Positions 1 through 12,400 of a DNA stretch of 64,000 nt are shown piece after piece. Made by a program: the position numbers and the translations under genes. Below the pieces are notes generated by a model. The model had not been told where the DNA came from. It made no database searches and saw only the letters and a list, made by a program, of their open reading frames with translations. The DNA comes from Strigamia acuminata (Eukaryota; Arthropoda; Chilopoda; Geophilomorpha; Linotaeniidae): NCBI GenBank assembly GCA_949358305.1, contig OX442323.1:9300001-9364000 (forward strand), read 5' to 3'. How positions within the stretch are numbered: position 1 is the first letter of the stretch; every line of letters starts with the position of its first letter.

Positions 1-3000
1 CTTATCGGTTAAATTTCCCACCCCACCCCCGGCATCCAGCTAGCAAAAAAAAAATAGTGTGAATAATATTTCAAACCTCGTTCTCGTCGCCCCGATAAGA
101 AGAATTTCGCAGATTAACTTCAAATTACTCAATTTACACTTTAAGCAGCTGCAAGCGCGCGCATGACCAGAAGAGAAATCATGAGCAAAATCGTTATGAA
201 AATGGCGCGATAAGGAGCTTTTATTTCCTTTTCCCACACCGTACAACACAAAATCAAACAAAACCGGCAACTATTGCACCCGATTGCCCCGATATCGAGT
301 CATGATCCAATTTAAGTATAAAAAAAATAAATAAAAAAAAGCGCCCTCTGGTCACAAAAAATGAAATCCTCATTTTTTCCACGTTTTTTCATTTATTTCT
401 TTATTTTTTTTTCATAGAAAATTGCGTCGGGATGAAGCGAAACACTTAAGTCCATATTTTTGCTCAAATAAATAAATAAAGCAAAAAAAAGGAGAACAAC
501 ATGTATGAAGTAAAGTGCACTTTGTTCATCCTAGGGCAACCAAGCAAATGGAAAAGTAACATGATTGATGTCGTTTCGATTGCGTTAAAACGCGTTTTTA
601 AAATATTTTTTAAAGGGGAAAAAATGATATTTTTTATTTTTTTCTCCGACTCGAAAATGTAGCGGACGAGAGTGGACAGCATCAAGCGCGTTCTCTTTCT
701 CTCTCTTTCTCTCTCCAGTGCTCTGAGCTCGCAATGCGCTTTCCATTACGCGCAACGACCGACTCGACTGACATTCGATTTGCTCCACGCCACTCCGGAC
801 CAACATTTCTCATCCGACAAAAGCCCTTTTCCATTCACTCCCAACTAGATAAAATAAATAAATAAATAAATTAAAATCAGCTTCAAATCTCGGCGTCATT
901 AAATTATCATGGCAATTTACATTCCGATAACGCGAGCGCAATAAAAATAAAAATAAAAATAAAAAAGAAGCGAAAGCTCCCCCTTCATTTGATGGGCTTC
1001 CCCGCATTACGCGTATATTGCGCATTTCTCAAACTCGTTCGAGACAACTTCGATTTCGATTCGCCACCAAATTGCTAATCACCGCTGCAATTATTCCGAT
1101 CGAGTGTCAACTCACGACTCCCTAAATTGACTCCAGACGCATTTTTCCCCCCGCTTTTCCGCGAACCAATTTCGCCCATTCGTCATCTTTATATACAGAT
1201 CGATAGAGGTCGCTTTAAAAATTCAAAATTAATTTAATATAAGAAATAAAAAGACAGGAAAGAAAAGAAAAGGATAGATGAGCTCCACTCGGAAGGCAAT
1301 AAATAAATAAAAACGGTTATTCTTGTTTCGCTCCTTTAAACCGCATGTTGCGAGATATAATGATTCATTTTGACAAAATAAAAGAATTAAGACAAATGTC
1401 CCCCCAATTCAATTGCCATGAAACGCATTTCTTCTTTACTCTTGCGCCGTCTGTTGCAAGAAATCGTCGAGATCAAATCTATTCCCCTTTCCTAATCACA
1501 AATAATCAACTCAAAGTTTTTTAAAAAAAATTTTTTCTTCCCCACTTATCCAAATTAATAAATTTCCACGTTTCATTAATTTCTTACTCCAAAATTTCAA
1601 CAACAAAAACGAATGTCACATCAATCTAAAAAAAAAAAAAAAACTTAACTTGACACGAGCAACCTTTCAGAGCCAAAAAAAAGAGGAAAAAAAAAGGTGA
1701 AAAATGATTAGTTCGTAAATCATAAAAGCGTAAATTCCTGCTAAATCCACATAATTCGTTGCTTTCTTTCTTTCTTTCTTTGTATCGAGATTGGGAATAA
1801 AAGAAAAAGTAAAATTCCATGTAGCAAAACAAAGCACGGAAGAAAAACATAAAAAAAATAAAGTGGGAGTGGCGCAGAATAGCGCCATAAACTCAAAGAG
1901 AACGAGAAAAGGATATAAAAAAGGCAAATCTTTCACTCCACCTTCCTTCCCCCTTATCAAAGTTTCTCCCAGGGCGCGAACGAGTAGGAAACATTTGCAT
2001 ATTCGACTCTGAATTAGACCCATTCTATTCCATTCCATTCCATTCCATTCCATTCCATTCCATTCAGCCTATCTGCAAAACGGCCTTCGTTTCATCGCTT
2101 GTCAAAGCAAAAAAACCAAGAAAATACCATCAGCTTTATGCAGGTGAAAACGACTCACCTGATGGCATCTTAATTATAACGACCCGCTCGCTAACTTAGC
2201 ACAAAGGCAGCACAAAATGCTCAAAGTCCATTTACCCGTCGAATGGCAAATTAAAAAAAAAAAAAAAAAAAATTCTTTTTAAATTTTTTTAAAAAATTTT
2301 TTTTCTTTACTTTCAATCACATTTCCACGTCACGTGATTAATTTAAAGATTTAAAGGGAGAGAAACATAAAACTGGATCGATCATCGATGAAATATTTGC
2401 AGATTCTTCGGGCAAAAAAGAATATGTAAATTTCTTATCGGGCTCGCGAACGAGACAAACCGCAGCTAAACATTTCAGCCACTTTGCCACGCTTTGACGA
2501 ACCCCTCGTCTCCCCATGACGTGAGGATAGAAGGGGGAGCCGAACCTTTGACACTCTCATCCATCTCCATGACAACGGGCAGTGGCGACACTGTTGGAGC
2601 GGCGCCGATCCCTCCGAACGGAACCAAAGATGCGCTGCCAACACGTCGTCATGGCAACGGAGGAGGGAAACCAAAAGAAGAAGGAGGAGGAGAGACAAAA
2701 CCAGAACGGAGGGCAAAACCTTGTCAGGAAAAGTGCAAAAGCACACACTCCACTCGGTGATCATCTCCACCACCTCTCTCTCATCTTTTCAAATTAATCC
2801 CGAGACGCCACTTCCTTCATTTCATTCACCGCCAACTCGTTTTGCGCTTTTTCTTATTATTATTGTTATTGTTATTATTATTATTTGCATTTTCATTTTG
2901 ATTTGAAAAATAACTAGTCAAGTAATCGGACCCGTTTCTTTTGTGTGAATTAATCCGATGATGAATGAATGAATGTGGCTCGGGGGGGCGCGCATTCTTC

Positions 3001-3396
3001 GCGCGAGACTCGTTTATGGCAAGTCGAAAAAACCAAGCTGTTTTACATTTAAACGTCAGCTCGATTACTCCAGCATTACTGCATTCTTCAACGAATTCCT
3101 CCCGTTTTTCTGCCTTTCAAAAATAAATCTTGGAACGTGAAAAATAAAACTGCAGCTGCTTAAAACGACAAGAGGGACGTCAAGAAAAGAAACGAAACGA
3201 AAAGATGATAAGCTGTTCGTTCTCTCGTTTTGTTGCTCGACAAATCCCGCCTTACGTATTTAATTAATTCCTTTTCAATTGTCCTCGAAAATAAAATAAT
3301 TAATTAGCACTTGGCGGGAACAAAACGAAAATCTATCGCAGATTAGCGGCTTCAACGAGCCCTTCACTTTAAACTACACAATTGGCATTTCCTTAC
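1..3396 (-). other. FAT-like intron 4 (partial)
   Basis: No cadherin exon or other gene is visible. The stretch is AT-rich with poly-A/T runs, a pyrimidine tract at 698-716, an ATTCC pentanucleotide array at 2022-2065 and a GC-richer block at about 2450-2760 carrying two X-box-like palindromes (2563-2576 and 2645-2658). A GTCACGTGAT E-box lies at 2329-2338. Confidence 0.6.
2022..2065. repeat. (ATTCC)n pentanucleotide array
   Basis: About eight uninterrupted ATTCC units after one imperfect unit (CATTCT). A simple repeat inside FAT-like intron 4. Confidence 0.9.
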
Positions 3397-3458
3397 CTCG
3401 AGCACGTGTTCATCTTGCGACTCGCGATCAAGACGCCGCCCTGTTGTGGTGATGAGCC
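3397..3458 (-). CDS. FAT-like coding exon 4
   Basis: 62 bp exon between a CTAG acceptor (3460-3459) and a GTAAGG donor (3396). Encodes GLITTTGRRLDRESQDEHVLE, split here as GLITTTGRRL and DRESQDEHVLE, nearly identical to FAT1 GLITTTSRKLDREQQDEH. Phase 0 at its 3' end. The next exon (rest of repeat 11) is not visible in the remaining 3.4 kb and is presumably left of the window. Confidence 0.85.
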
Positions 3459-6400
3459 CTAGAACGACAAAAAATACAAAAAAATGAATTCAAAGAATTG
3501 AATTGAATCGAATTGAATGTGCCAGTCGCTTCTCTTTAACGATGATGATCCAGCTGCAATGGAACTCGAAACCGAGAGAAATTTGTAATGCATCACATGG
3601 CAGACGAGACGAGGCGAGGAGAGGCGAGGACGGACAAAACAAACATCAAATTGAGCTTTACGACTTAACAATTCATATCGCGTCGCATCAATATTCAATA
3701 GAACAACTTGCATCAATTATTCAGGGTGTTTACGAGTGCAGAGCCCCCTAATTTTTGCCATGCCACAAACAACGAGATAGAGAGAGAGGGGGGGCAGTGG
3801 GCCGCATGCCGCGTGGTTGCCCGTTTTCACGCAAATCGGCTTAACGCGACTCCCTAGCGAGCATGTGATCCCCTTTCCATTTCGTCATCTTTATTTTAAT
3901 ATTCGGCTATTTACTTGGGCTAGGCAGTTGTGTTCATCTCGTGCTCATCGTTTTAATTTGGCAATATGAAAAAGTGAAAGTGTGAGAGACGCACAGCATG
4001 GACGCTGGCAACTGCTGGTGCCTGAGACGAGGCAGATGTTGCTCGGAATCACGTAGTATAGCGAAATAAGAGAAGGAGGACGAGTCAAGTTGTTAATAAA
4101 GTGCTCGTCGCCATGGCAACGTGCCCAGCTTCAACTTGCACAAGGCCGAACGCCAAAGAAGCGTCGCATTTTTCCAATTTCAATATCGTGTGGCTGAGGA
4201 GTGGGTGGCTGTAGGGTGGCTGTGGCGTGGCATGGGTGGCTGTAGGGTGGCTTGGCTGCGTGGCTCTGGCGTGGCTCTGGCGTGCACGCAATTCGTGCAT
4301 GCGCCAAAATGCAAAATCAAAGCGTCTGCAGCCAATCAAAATAAATCAAATTCATCAGCGGACTTGAGCAGAGAAACAATCAACTTGTTTCTTTCTTCCT
4401 TTCTTTCTTTCTGCGAGCGTGGGAGCATGAGAGCAGGTAGCGCCGCCACATGGCGTCCAAACGAGGCGCCCGAGCAATAAATTCATGCACCAACGCGACG
4501 GCGACCGATTAAGTCACGCCGTTTGCTATATTAATTGCACGAGTATTTGGTGGCAAATTGGCAAAACAAGGCCATTAGACCGCACAAACCATTCCTCTTT
4601 TCTTTTCTCTTTCTTTCTTTCTTTTGCTCGCTCCTTTTCTTTCATTTGCCATTCGCGCGCCCGCCATTTGCCAATAATTGCAATCGGATGAATCGCTCAA
4701 CTTGCCGTTGCCATGACAACATGTTTTGTGCCAAACGCGCGTTTATTTATTTGTTTTACATGTAAAACCGCATATTATACACGCGTTCCATTTTTTTGTG
4801 TGTGTATTTCTTTTGCATTTTAATTAAAGCGACATAACTTGTCGTTTGTTTGGAATTTAACTGCAAATCCCTGAGATCTGCTAAAGCGCTCAAGTTAGAA
4901 AAACATGCAACAACAAAAAATAAAAAAAATTTCTTTTAAGAAGGAATTAAAAAAAAAATCATTTGAATATGATTTCCATCGCAAAAACAAATGCAAAGGA
5001 TTTTGTTTTCATTTTCTACATTCACTATGGAAAGTCAATAATTGATTAAGATTATGCAATGTAAATAAAAAATTCTGAACTTTTTTTTTTTATAATTTTC
5101 TTTTTTTATCCTCCTTTTTTTATTTTATTTTTTATCTTAAAACGAATTGCTTCTAATCATTCGAGCAGAGAGAGAGAAAAGTCGAGCTGAATGAGACGAT
5201 ACTTCTTGAAATTTGATCAATTTTCAATTACTCGATGCAAATTTATTTCTTAGAATTCCAATCCCACCCGCCAGGTGGCATCGGACCAATAATTTATTTC
5301 CCAAAATAATAGTATTATTCAAAAAAAAAGAAAAAATTCTAACAGAATTGTTTATAACTAGAGAATTGCAATTGGTTCATCGAGCAGATGTTATTAATAA
5401 GCGCCGTACCACTTTTTCTCGAATTCCAAACAGCTGTTCGAACCCAATAACCAATGGGAGTCCGAAATGGTTGAATAATTTACTCATTCCGTCCATTTTG
5501 AAAAATAAAAATTTGAATAAAAAGTGCAGTTAAAACGTGTTGATCTTTGACGACACCACAAAACAGCTGACAAGTTTGCGAGCGATAAATGGACGCGACA
5601 GGGTCGTTTCGAGGCCCCCAACGCAGATCGGATTATGAAGTTATACTGCTGCGACAAATGACGGTAAACGACGATTGCACTTTGGAAATAAACGCTCGTT
5701 GCGACGCCCGACTCGACACCCCAACAAAAATACTTCCAAGAGGTGCTTGGCGTTTCGACAGAAAAATAAAATCAAATAAAACACTCGCAAACGCTGAGCT
5801 GGACGAAAAAGATCAGACGAAATAAACAAATAGCAAGAAAAATAACTATTTAAAAAAAAAATCATATAAAGATAAAAATCTCACATCGTCTCGCTATGAA
5901 TGGAATAAAAGGAGAAAAATTCAATTTTTTCCACGAGTTCAAGCACAGCAAACATCAACAACTAGAAAAGAAAATTTGTTTTTTACGAAACGAATGGGAA
6001 TTTCTGGTTTTCCGAATTAATAAACAACAAGCAAAAACACCCCTATCGATGCTTCCCTGCATTACACGCGCATAAAACGTCGCAACAAAAGTTTCGAGCT
6101 TGAAAGCAACGACAACTTTTTAATTTCGCCCTTTTTCAATTCGCTTCCCTTTCCATCGACTTTTTCTATATATGTATGTAAAGAAAAAAGAAAGAAAAAA
6201 ATGTTAATAAAAATTCTCGAGTCGGTCTTGCGTGGGACATAAAAAGCACTTTACAAGTTCTTTGAATGACCATCTTCGGCTGACATTTATCACCTTTTTG
6301 CTGAACGATGGCGCCCGTTTCAAGCAATCAAAGATTTCATATCAAGCAAATATGGCGTCGCCAATTTCATAAAGAGGAGAGGGAATTAAGAGGCGATCGA

Positions 6401-9400
6401 ATTGACCACCTAAAGGGGGTCAAGATGGCTGTAGACACGGTGTCCATCAAACAAAGAGCCACTCGCGCTCGATTGGCTCGTAGCGGGAGAGATTTACTCG
6501 TTCCTATTCACTCGAGTGTTGATGTTGGAGCCGTGCTTCACATCTTGTCCACGGGACCCCCACTTTTATACAAATGGGTCAATTATTCAAAGCGTTCCGA
6601 TTTGTTCTCGGCTTGAAAAATTGCAAAATAATCCACGAAAATCAAAATAAAGAGTGAGCTTTAAGAGAATTTTTTTTTTGTTTCGACAGCCATCGTTGCG
6701 TTTCCACGCGGGAGACGAAGGACTTGCTGCGGCAGCACTTTGGAGCCGCCGTCGCTGCGGAACCGAAAGCGCAGCAAAACTGCACAAATCATTCAAAGTG
6801 CGAATAAAAACACTTTGGTTCGGAAAACAAGTCCCCATCGCCCCATGTGGGAGGTCGACACGGGTACCGTTTATACTTCATCATGCCATGTCCAGGCCGA
6901 GACGCAATAAAAAGAATGCAAAAAGCTTTGCGATTGCTTGGAGCGCTGCCAGTCGCGTAAAACGAGCAAAACGAGCAAAACGCTGCAAATCTTAGCTCTC
7001 TCTCTCTCTGCTCCTATAGCTTCTGCTGACCGCCGGCTATGGACACGAGAGCGAACTAGTCGGCTGGCAAGCGCGGCTGATCGATGAGCCCGGGTCCATC
7101 GGCGACATCGACGACCTATTCTCGAGGTGGATCAAAAGATCGTGTAAACTGCAACTCCATCCAGCACAACCCGAAATGTCACGACCCGATTGATTTGTTG
7201 TCACACATGAGCCGTCCTGGCACCAAACGCCTCATAAAAACCACTTTTTACGACGCCCCGCACGAAAAACAGAAAAAACCGAACGAAAAACACAGAAAAA
7301 ACGAGAAAAAATGCACGTTTTTGCAAAAAGTGAGCTAGCTTTTCGTGGCGACAATTTGGCGCGATTTAATGAGGGGAATGAAAGCAAATTTTCTTTATTT
7401 TCATCCCCGTTGGTTTAACGTGCAGATGCGAAGCAAAGTGCGCTTAACTTATGCACGCGTTCATTTATTTATGTATGAAAGTGTGTACCTGTGTCGGTGT
7501 CGATGTTAAAAAAGCCAGGCGCGTTGCCGTTGGTGATGCGATAGGTGAGACGCTGTTCAGGCTGCACGTCCAAGTCGTAGGCGTCGATTTTGACCACTGA
7601 TTGACCGTCTGGACTGTTCTCTCTCACACTCGAATAATATGCGGGGTCCTTGAACGAAAAGAAAGAAAAAGAAAAAAAATTATAAGGAGTTTTTCATCAA
7701 CGTGGAACGAGGAACAAAAAGCAATTCAATCTGACGCGCTGTTCGCTCTGTGTTTTATGGACTGGAGGGAAATAGAGAAAATGTCGGCTAACATTTATTC
7801 CACACCCCCCAACCCCCGCCCTCATCATCCCCCCCAACAAAAAAAAAGAAAGGCGCTGCGTCATCAAGATACCTAATCTCGTTCCGTCCATTCAAAAATT
7901 ACACGAGAGTAAAAGAAAAAGAGAAAAAAATGTCTTGTCACGTGACATAATCGGCCCACTGCGCTTCCTAGAAAACATGTCAGCTTTAAAACATTGGCAC
8001 GTGGCCAAGAGTCAAAATGGCCTCCAAGAAAGCGCTGCAAGTTACATGTATCATTTCATTTCTGCGTTTTTTTGTTTCCTTTTCTTTTTTTTTTCATTTT
8101 TGCTCACCTGAGTCAACGGAACGTTGTCGTTCTCGTCGGTGACTTCGACGTACACTTCGACTCTCGAGTGCAACGGCACCGCTCCACGGTCCTGAGCAAA
8201 CACGCTCAGCCAATACCTTTTGCTCGTCTCACGATCAAATACCTCCGACGTGTAAATATTTCCTAATGAAAAAAGATATGAAAGAAGAAAAAAAAGTTTA
8301 AAATAAAAACAACAAAAAAAAATCGTTCATTCATTCATTTCGCCTTCACTCCCCGACCTCATGAATGTCAATCAGGGCTGGGCTCGTATTTCGATCCATT
8401 CTCACCCCCTTCATATTTATTTTATTCATAGGTGCAGCCTCGTGTCCTGATTTGTTCGCCACCCCCCGACCGCCCCCTTCCATCACACCCTCCTTGAGCA
8501 CGCACCAATTTATATGACGGACGCATCTGGAGAAAGCAACTCGGGTCCGTCAAGAGAAGAGGAAGAAGAAGAGGAGAAGGAGAAACGGGGCTGGATTTAC
8601 GGCGACGCCGAGCCACCAGGCCATTTCCATGCTAAGAACGCGCAGCCAACGCGCACCCAACGCTCGACTCGCACGGATCAATAAGGAAAAAAATATTCGT
8701 CTATAAAGAGCATTTTTTCATCTGCCAAGTGCCAACGTCAAAACACACACACCAACGTGCGCTTTAATTGCACGTATTTGCCGTTTCAGTCTTGTGTGTT
8801 TTCATTCTCGTCTCGTTAGCCAAACTAATGGCCGCCCCATTGATTTTTCCATTCCCGCTCCAATAAGAAAAGGAACAAGTTCATTGCGCCCGACCATCGC
8901 AAAGCACAGCATCGCATATCGCAGGGGTACCAAAACTTTTTAGCATCGCGACCCAGTTTTAAGCAAGGCCCACTTCATCCATCAGTGCATTAAATTTTTC
9001 AAAAACGAACTTCTAAAAAGAAAAAAGAAATTTTTATATAATTTTACGCCCGACCATCACATAGCATCGCATATCGCATATCGCATCGCAGCAAAAGCCA
9101 CCTTCCGCTTCCGGTGGCGATAATCGATGGAAGAGACAAACAAAAATTAAGACGGAGCTTTCTAAAATGTCGCGCACAAATTGAAGACGAGTCGACTTTA
9201 AGCCCGGTCGACATTCATAACGGTGACAGCGTGAGCCATTAGGTGGCGCTCGTGCTCCATTCTTCCCGGTGTAAATTTTCCGTGTCAGTTGCCACCCCTG
9301 CCTGACATCTGTAATAACATCCCGAGCGAAAACCAGAATTGACGACAAAAGCCCAACACATACACCAAAAAACGCCGACAAGCCAAAATACTCTTGATTA

Positions 9401-12400
9401 CACCCCCATCTCATCGTTATCCCTACAGAAATATAAATTGTCAGCATAAATGAACGAAGGAAAAAAGAAAGAAAGGAGAGGGGGGAAAAATGAAAAAGAA
9501 AACTTGAAAGAGAGATGAAATGGCGCCAATTTACACAAAAGACGCGCGAAGCAAAGTGCGACGCACAGAGAAAAGAAGAGAGCCCAACACTTACATTCCT
9601 AATACGTTTAGACTTCCAAACTAGACTCCCAAAAATAGCTTCATTAGCTGCACTCGCAAATAGAAACACATCGGAAACGCGTTTTTAGGATAAACACGAG
9701 GCGGATTATCTGCGTCCTGCGAATCCCCAGCAAATTCCGCTTCGGATAGTGTTTTCCCACGTACCCCATAGTGAGTAATGGGCAGAGGAGCCTCTGCTTT
9801 CCAAAGAGCAATAAATAAAAACTCTGCTCCGCTTTCTTTATTGGAAACCTATGGAAATTGTTGCTTAACAGCAATTCATCAATTCAGAAGACCAAAACTA
9901 TTGTCAATTCTCTCCTGCGTGGTTCTATTAACGGAATGGACAGGATAAACGTGAGTAATGGCACGACTGTGTTGAAGGAAGTGCGCCATAATTCGTTCAT
10001 TGAGTCAAAGAAAAGGAATTTGAATTGCCATTTTCTCCAAAGACGCAAAAACTAAATCACTTCGCACATTCGCAGTTACGAGAGAGAGAGAGAGCGAGAG
10101 AGAGCCATGTTTTTGACATCTCTTTTAGCTTTTTATAGAAACACCAGAAAAAAGCATATAATATAGAATTCAAAATGTTGGTGTTTTAAGTGTTTTTCGA
10201 TTTTTTTAACATCACACAAAACACTTGAAACGCGCAATAACTGGATAGAAATTGGTTTTGATCGCAACGCGACCTTGCAGACGATGCGTTCTGCATTACG
10301 ATTCAAATAAGTCACCAGCGTATGACATACAAAAATATCCATTCCTTTGGCATTGGAAATTCCGATGGTTTATAGGCAATTATTACCTATCCTTTTGCCC
10401 CGTTCTGCACGCATAAATCGCAGTGCCCGCGACGAGCGGCAATGTTTGCATGCGCGATCCAGTCGAGCGCACCCGCAAACCCGAGGCCAAAAGGGTTTTA
10501 GTTGCCGTCGAAATTGCATCAACGAATGAGAAAGTGCAAATCCCCGCTCCGTGTATTTTTTTTTTCCTCTTCCCCTTCTCAACCCGTTATTACTTCATCC
10601 GCGCCATCAGTCGTCATTAAGGTGAGTGAGTGAGACCATCTTCACTCTTGCTTTTTATCCTTCAAAATGGCGGATTATTTGCACCCTTGTGCAAATAACG
10701 TGAGATGCTATCTCGATTTACGGTCGCCTTTCTTCTCTGTGCCAATAAAAGTCAATTCCCAACATCTCACTATTTCTTCTTTTTTTTACTTATTCAACGA
10801 ACTTGTGGCAACCCCAATAAAAGCTGTACATTTTAACAAGCAAATTACGACGTAAAAGGGGAAGGAAGGGAAGAAAAAAACTTCTCCATTTAAAGCGGCC
10901 CCTTTTGCTGAAACAAAGCCGCCTAACCGAAGGGAAATGAATTTTGAACAGCTCGCACTTTGGTCACCGGAGCAACGCCAAACAATGCACACCCATCGAG
11001 CCGGATCGCGCAAACAGGAGCATCAATCACATTTTTTGCCAGAAACAAAGTGACCGCAAACAAAAGGAGCTATTTGCACGTCCATCAAATTGGCAGTTGA
11101 AGGAAGGAAAAGGGAGGGTGGGGGTCACCGAGGCCGGGTCAGTCGCAAACTCGACTAGCCCTGTGTGCGAGCGACTCTCTCTCTCTGCTTCATAATTCAA
11201 CACGAGGCGTTTGATCGAGTATTCGGTGAGCGAGGCGCGAACACAGACCTCTTCCCTAATAACAAACGCCACACGGGGGCAATCGAACCCGCCCCCTCGT
11301 TCCTAATCGTCCGTGGGGTCGGCATCTCGGGGCGCCCGAACGCCCACCAAATGGGTCTATCCGTATGCAGGCAGGGAAGCCAACGAGTCAGCACATGGGT
11401 GTAAAAAAAATTACGACGGTCGAAGGCGACGAAAGCAGACTCATCATTTGTTCAAAAACTTCGCCCTCCGAATCGAAACCAGACGCTCGCACAGAGAGAG
11501 AGAGAAGAGAGCAAGGAAGCGAAATCGATCGCGGGGTTTCGCCATCAACTAATTAAGGAATAAAAAGCGGACTAGAGAGAAGAGGACTGGGGGGTCTCGG
11601 GGCGAGGACGTGCAGCGGACGGTCAAATTATCCCGTCGCCAACAAATTCCTCGCCTCCTAACAAGGTGATAATATTGCGCTGGGCTAATTGTGAAGGTCG
11701 GAGGTCGGGCTGGTTTCATGGCTCCGCTTAAAGCGGCAGCTCGTAAAGCGAACGCAACGCGTGCCCCAAATCGTTGCAATCGCTAGATTAGCGCATCCAT
11801 CATCAAGTGTGTCGCGCACGAGCAAAAAGTGCAACTCATCCGACTCGCATTTCCTTCAAAAACTCGTCACTCTTGCGGACAAGTGCATTGTGCGCTTGAT
11901 TTATGGGCGCGGAGAAACAGAGACAAAGCAAAGATTCAAGTTGGGGGCTGCCTGTTATGTTTGGCGTGTGCATCAACATGAATCACGAGTCTCATTACCA
12001 GGGGGCCATATGCATGTAATTAAGTGGGATCTCAATTTATAAAGAGAACACACACACGCACACAAGCACACAAGCAGTCAAAACCGACTCGTTCACCCGT
12101 GGAAACGCGATCCAAACTTTCCCTTTCACGCTCCGAGCCTGGCAGGCTGCCTCTCATTTCAAGCTCCATCTCACACAAGTCGAACTCGACAGAAACAATG
12201 AAAAAGCCTCATTGCTTTCTGTCCACTCGCAATCATCGATCGATCTGGCATCGACCCGCGCGCCGTCATCGATTGGTGTCATCAACAGCCACGGCGAGCA
12301 ATTAGTCGCCGACCGCCACTCGTGTCGTTCTCTTTTTATTCCCTCTGGTGGATTTCGCCCAACAAAACCGTCTTAATCCATCTTTGCACGGTGCTTGCGT

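Larger units (their letters stand above)
3459..7488 (-). other. FAT-like intron 3
   Basis: 4.0 kb without a supportable exon. It holds two near-perfect X-box palindromes (4107-4120, 4707-4720), a G-rich GTGGCT-type degenerate repeat at about 4195-4285 and GAGA tracts near 3776-3792 and 7003-7012. Two purine/GC-richer blocks (5580-5820 and 6300-6990) show open frames but no recognisable domain. Confidence 0.6.

Noticed and set aside
2435-2773. Possible FAT-like exon in the GC-richer block of intron 4
   Set aside because: No cadherin motif (DxD, DxNDN, LDRE) in any minus-strand frame; the block instead carries two X-box-like sites.
9034-9669. A 211-codon minus-strand open frame
   Set aside because: Has a Cys/Phe-rich, low-complexity composition, overlaps the duplicated hAT-like block and shows no splice-consistent or family signal.
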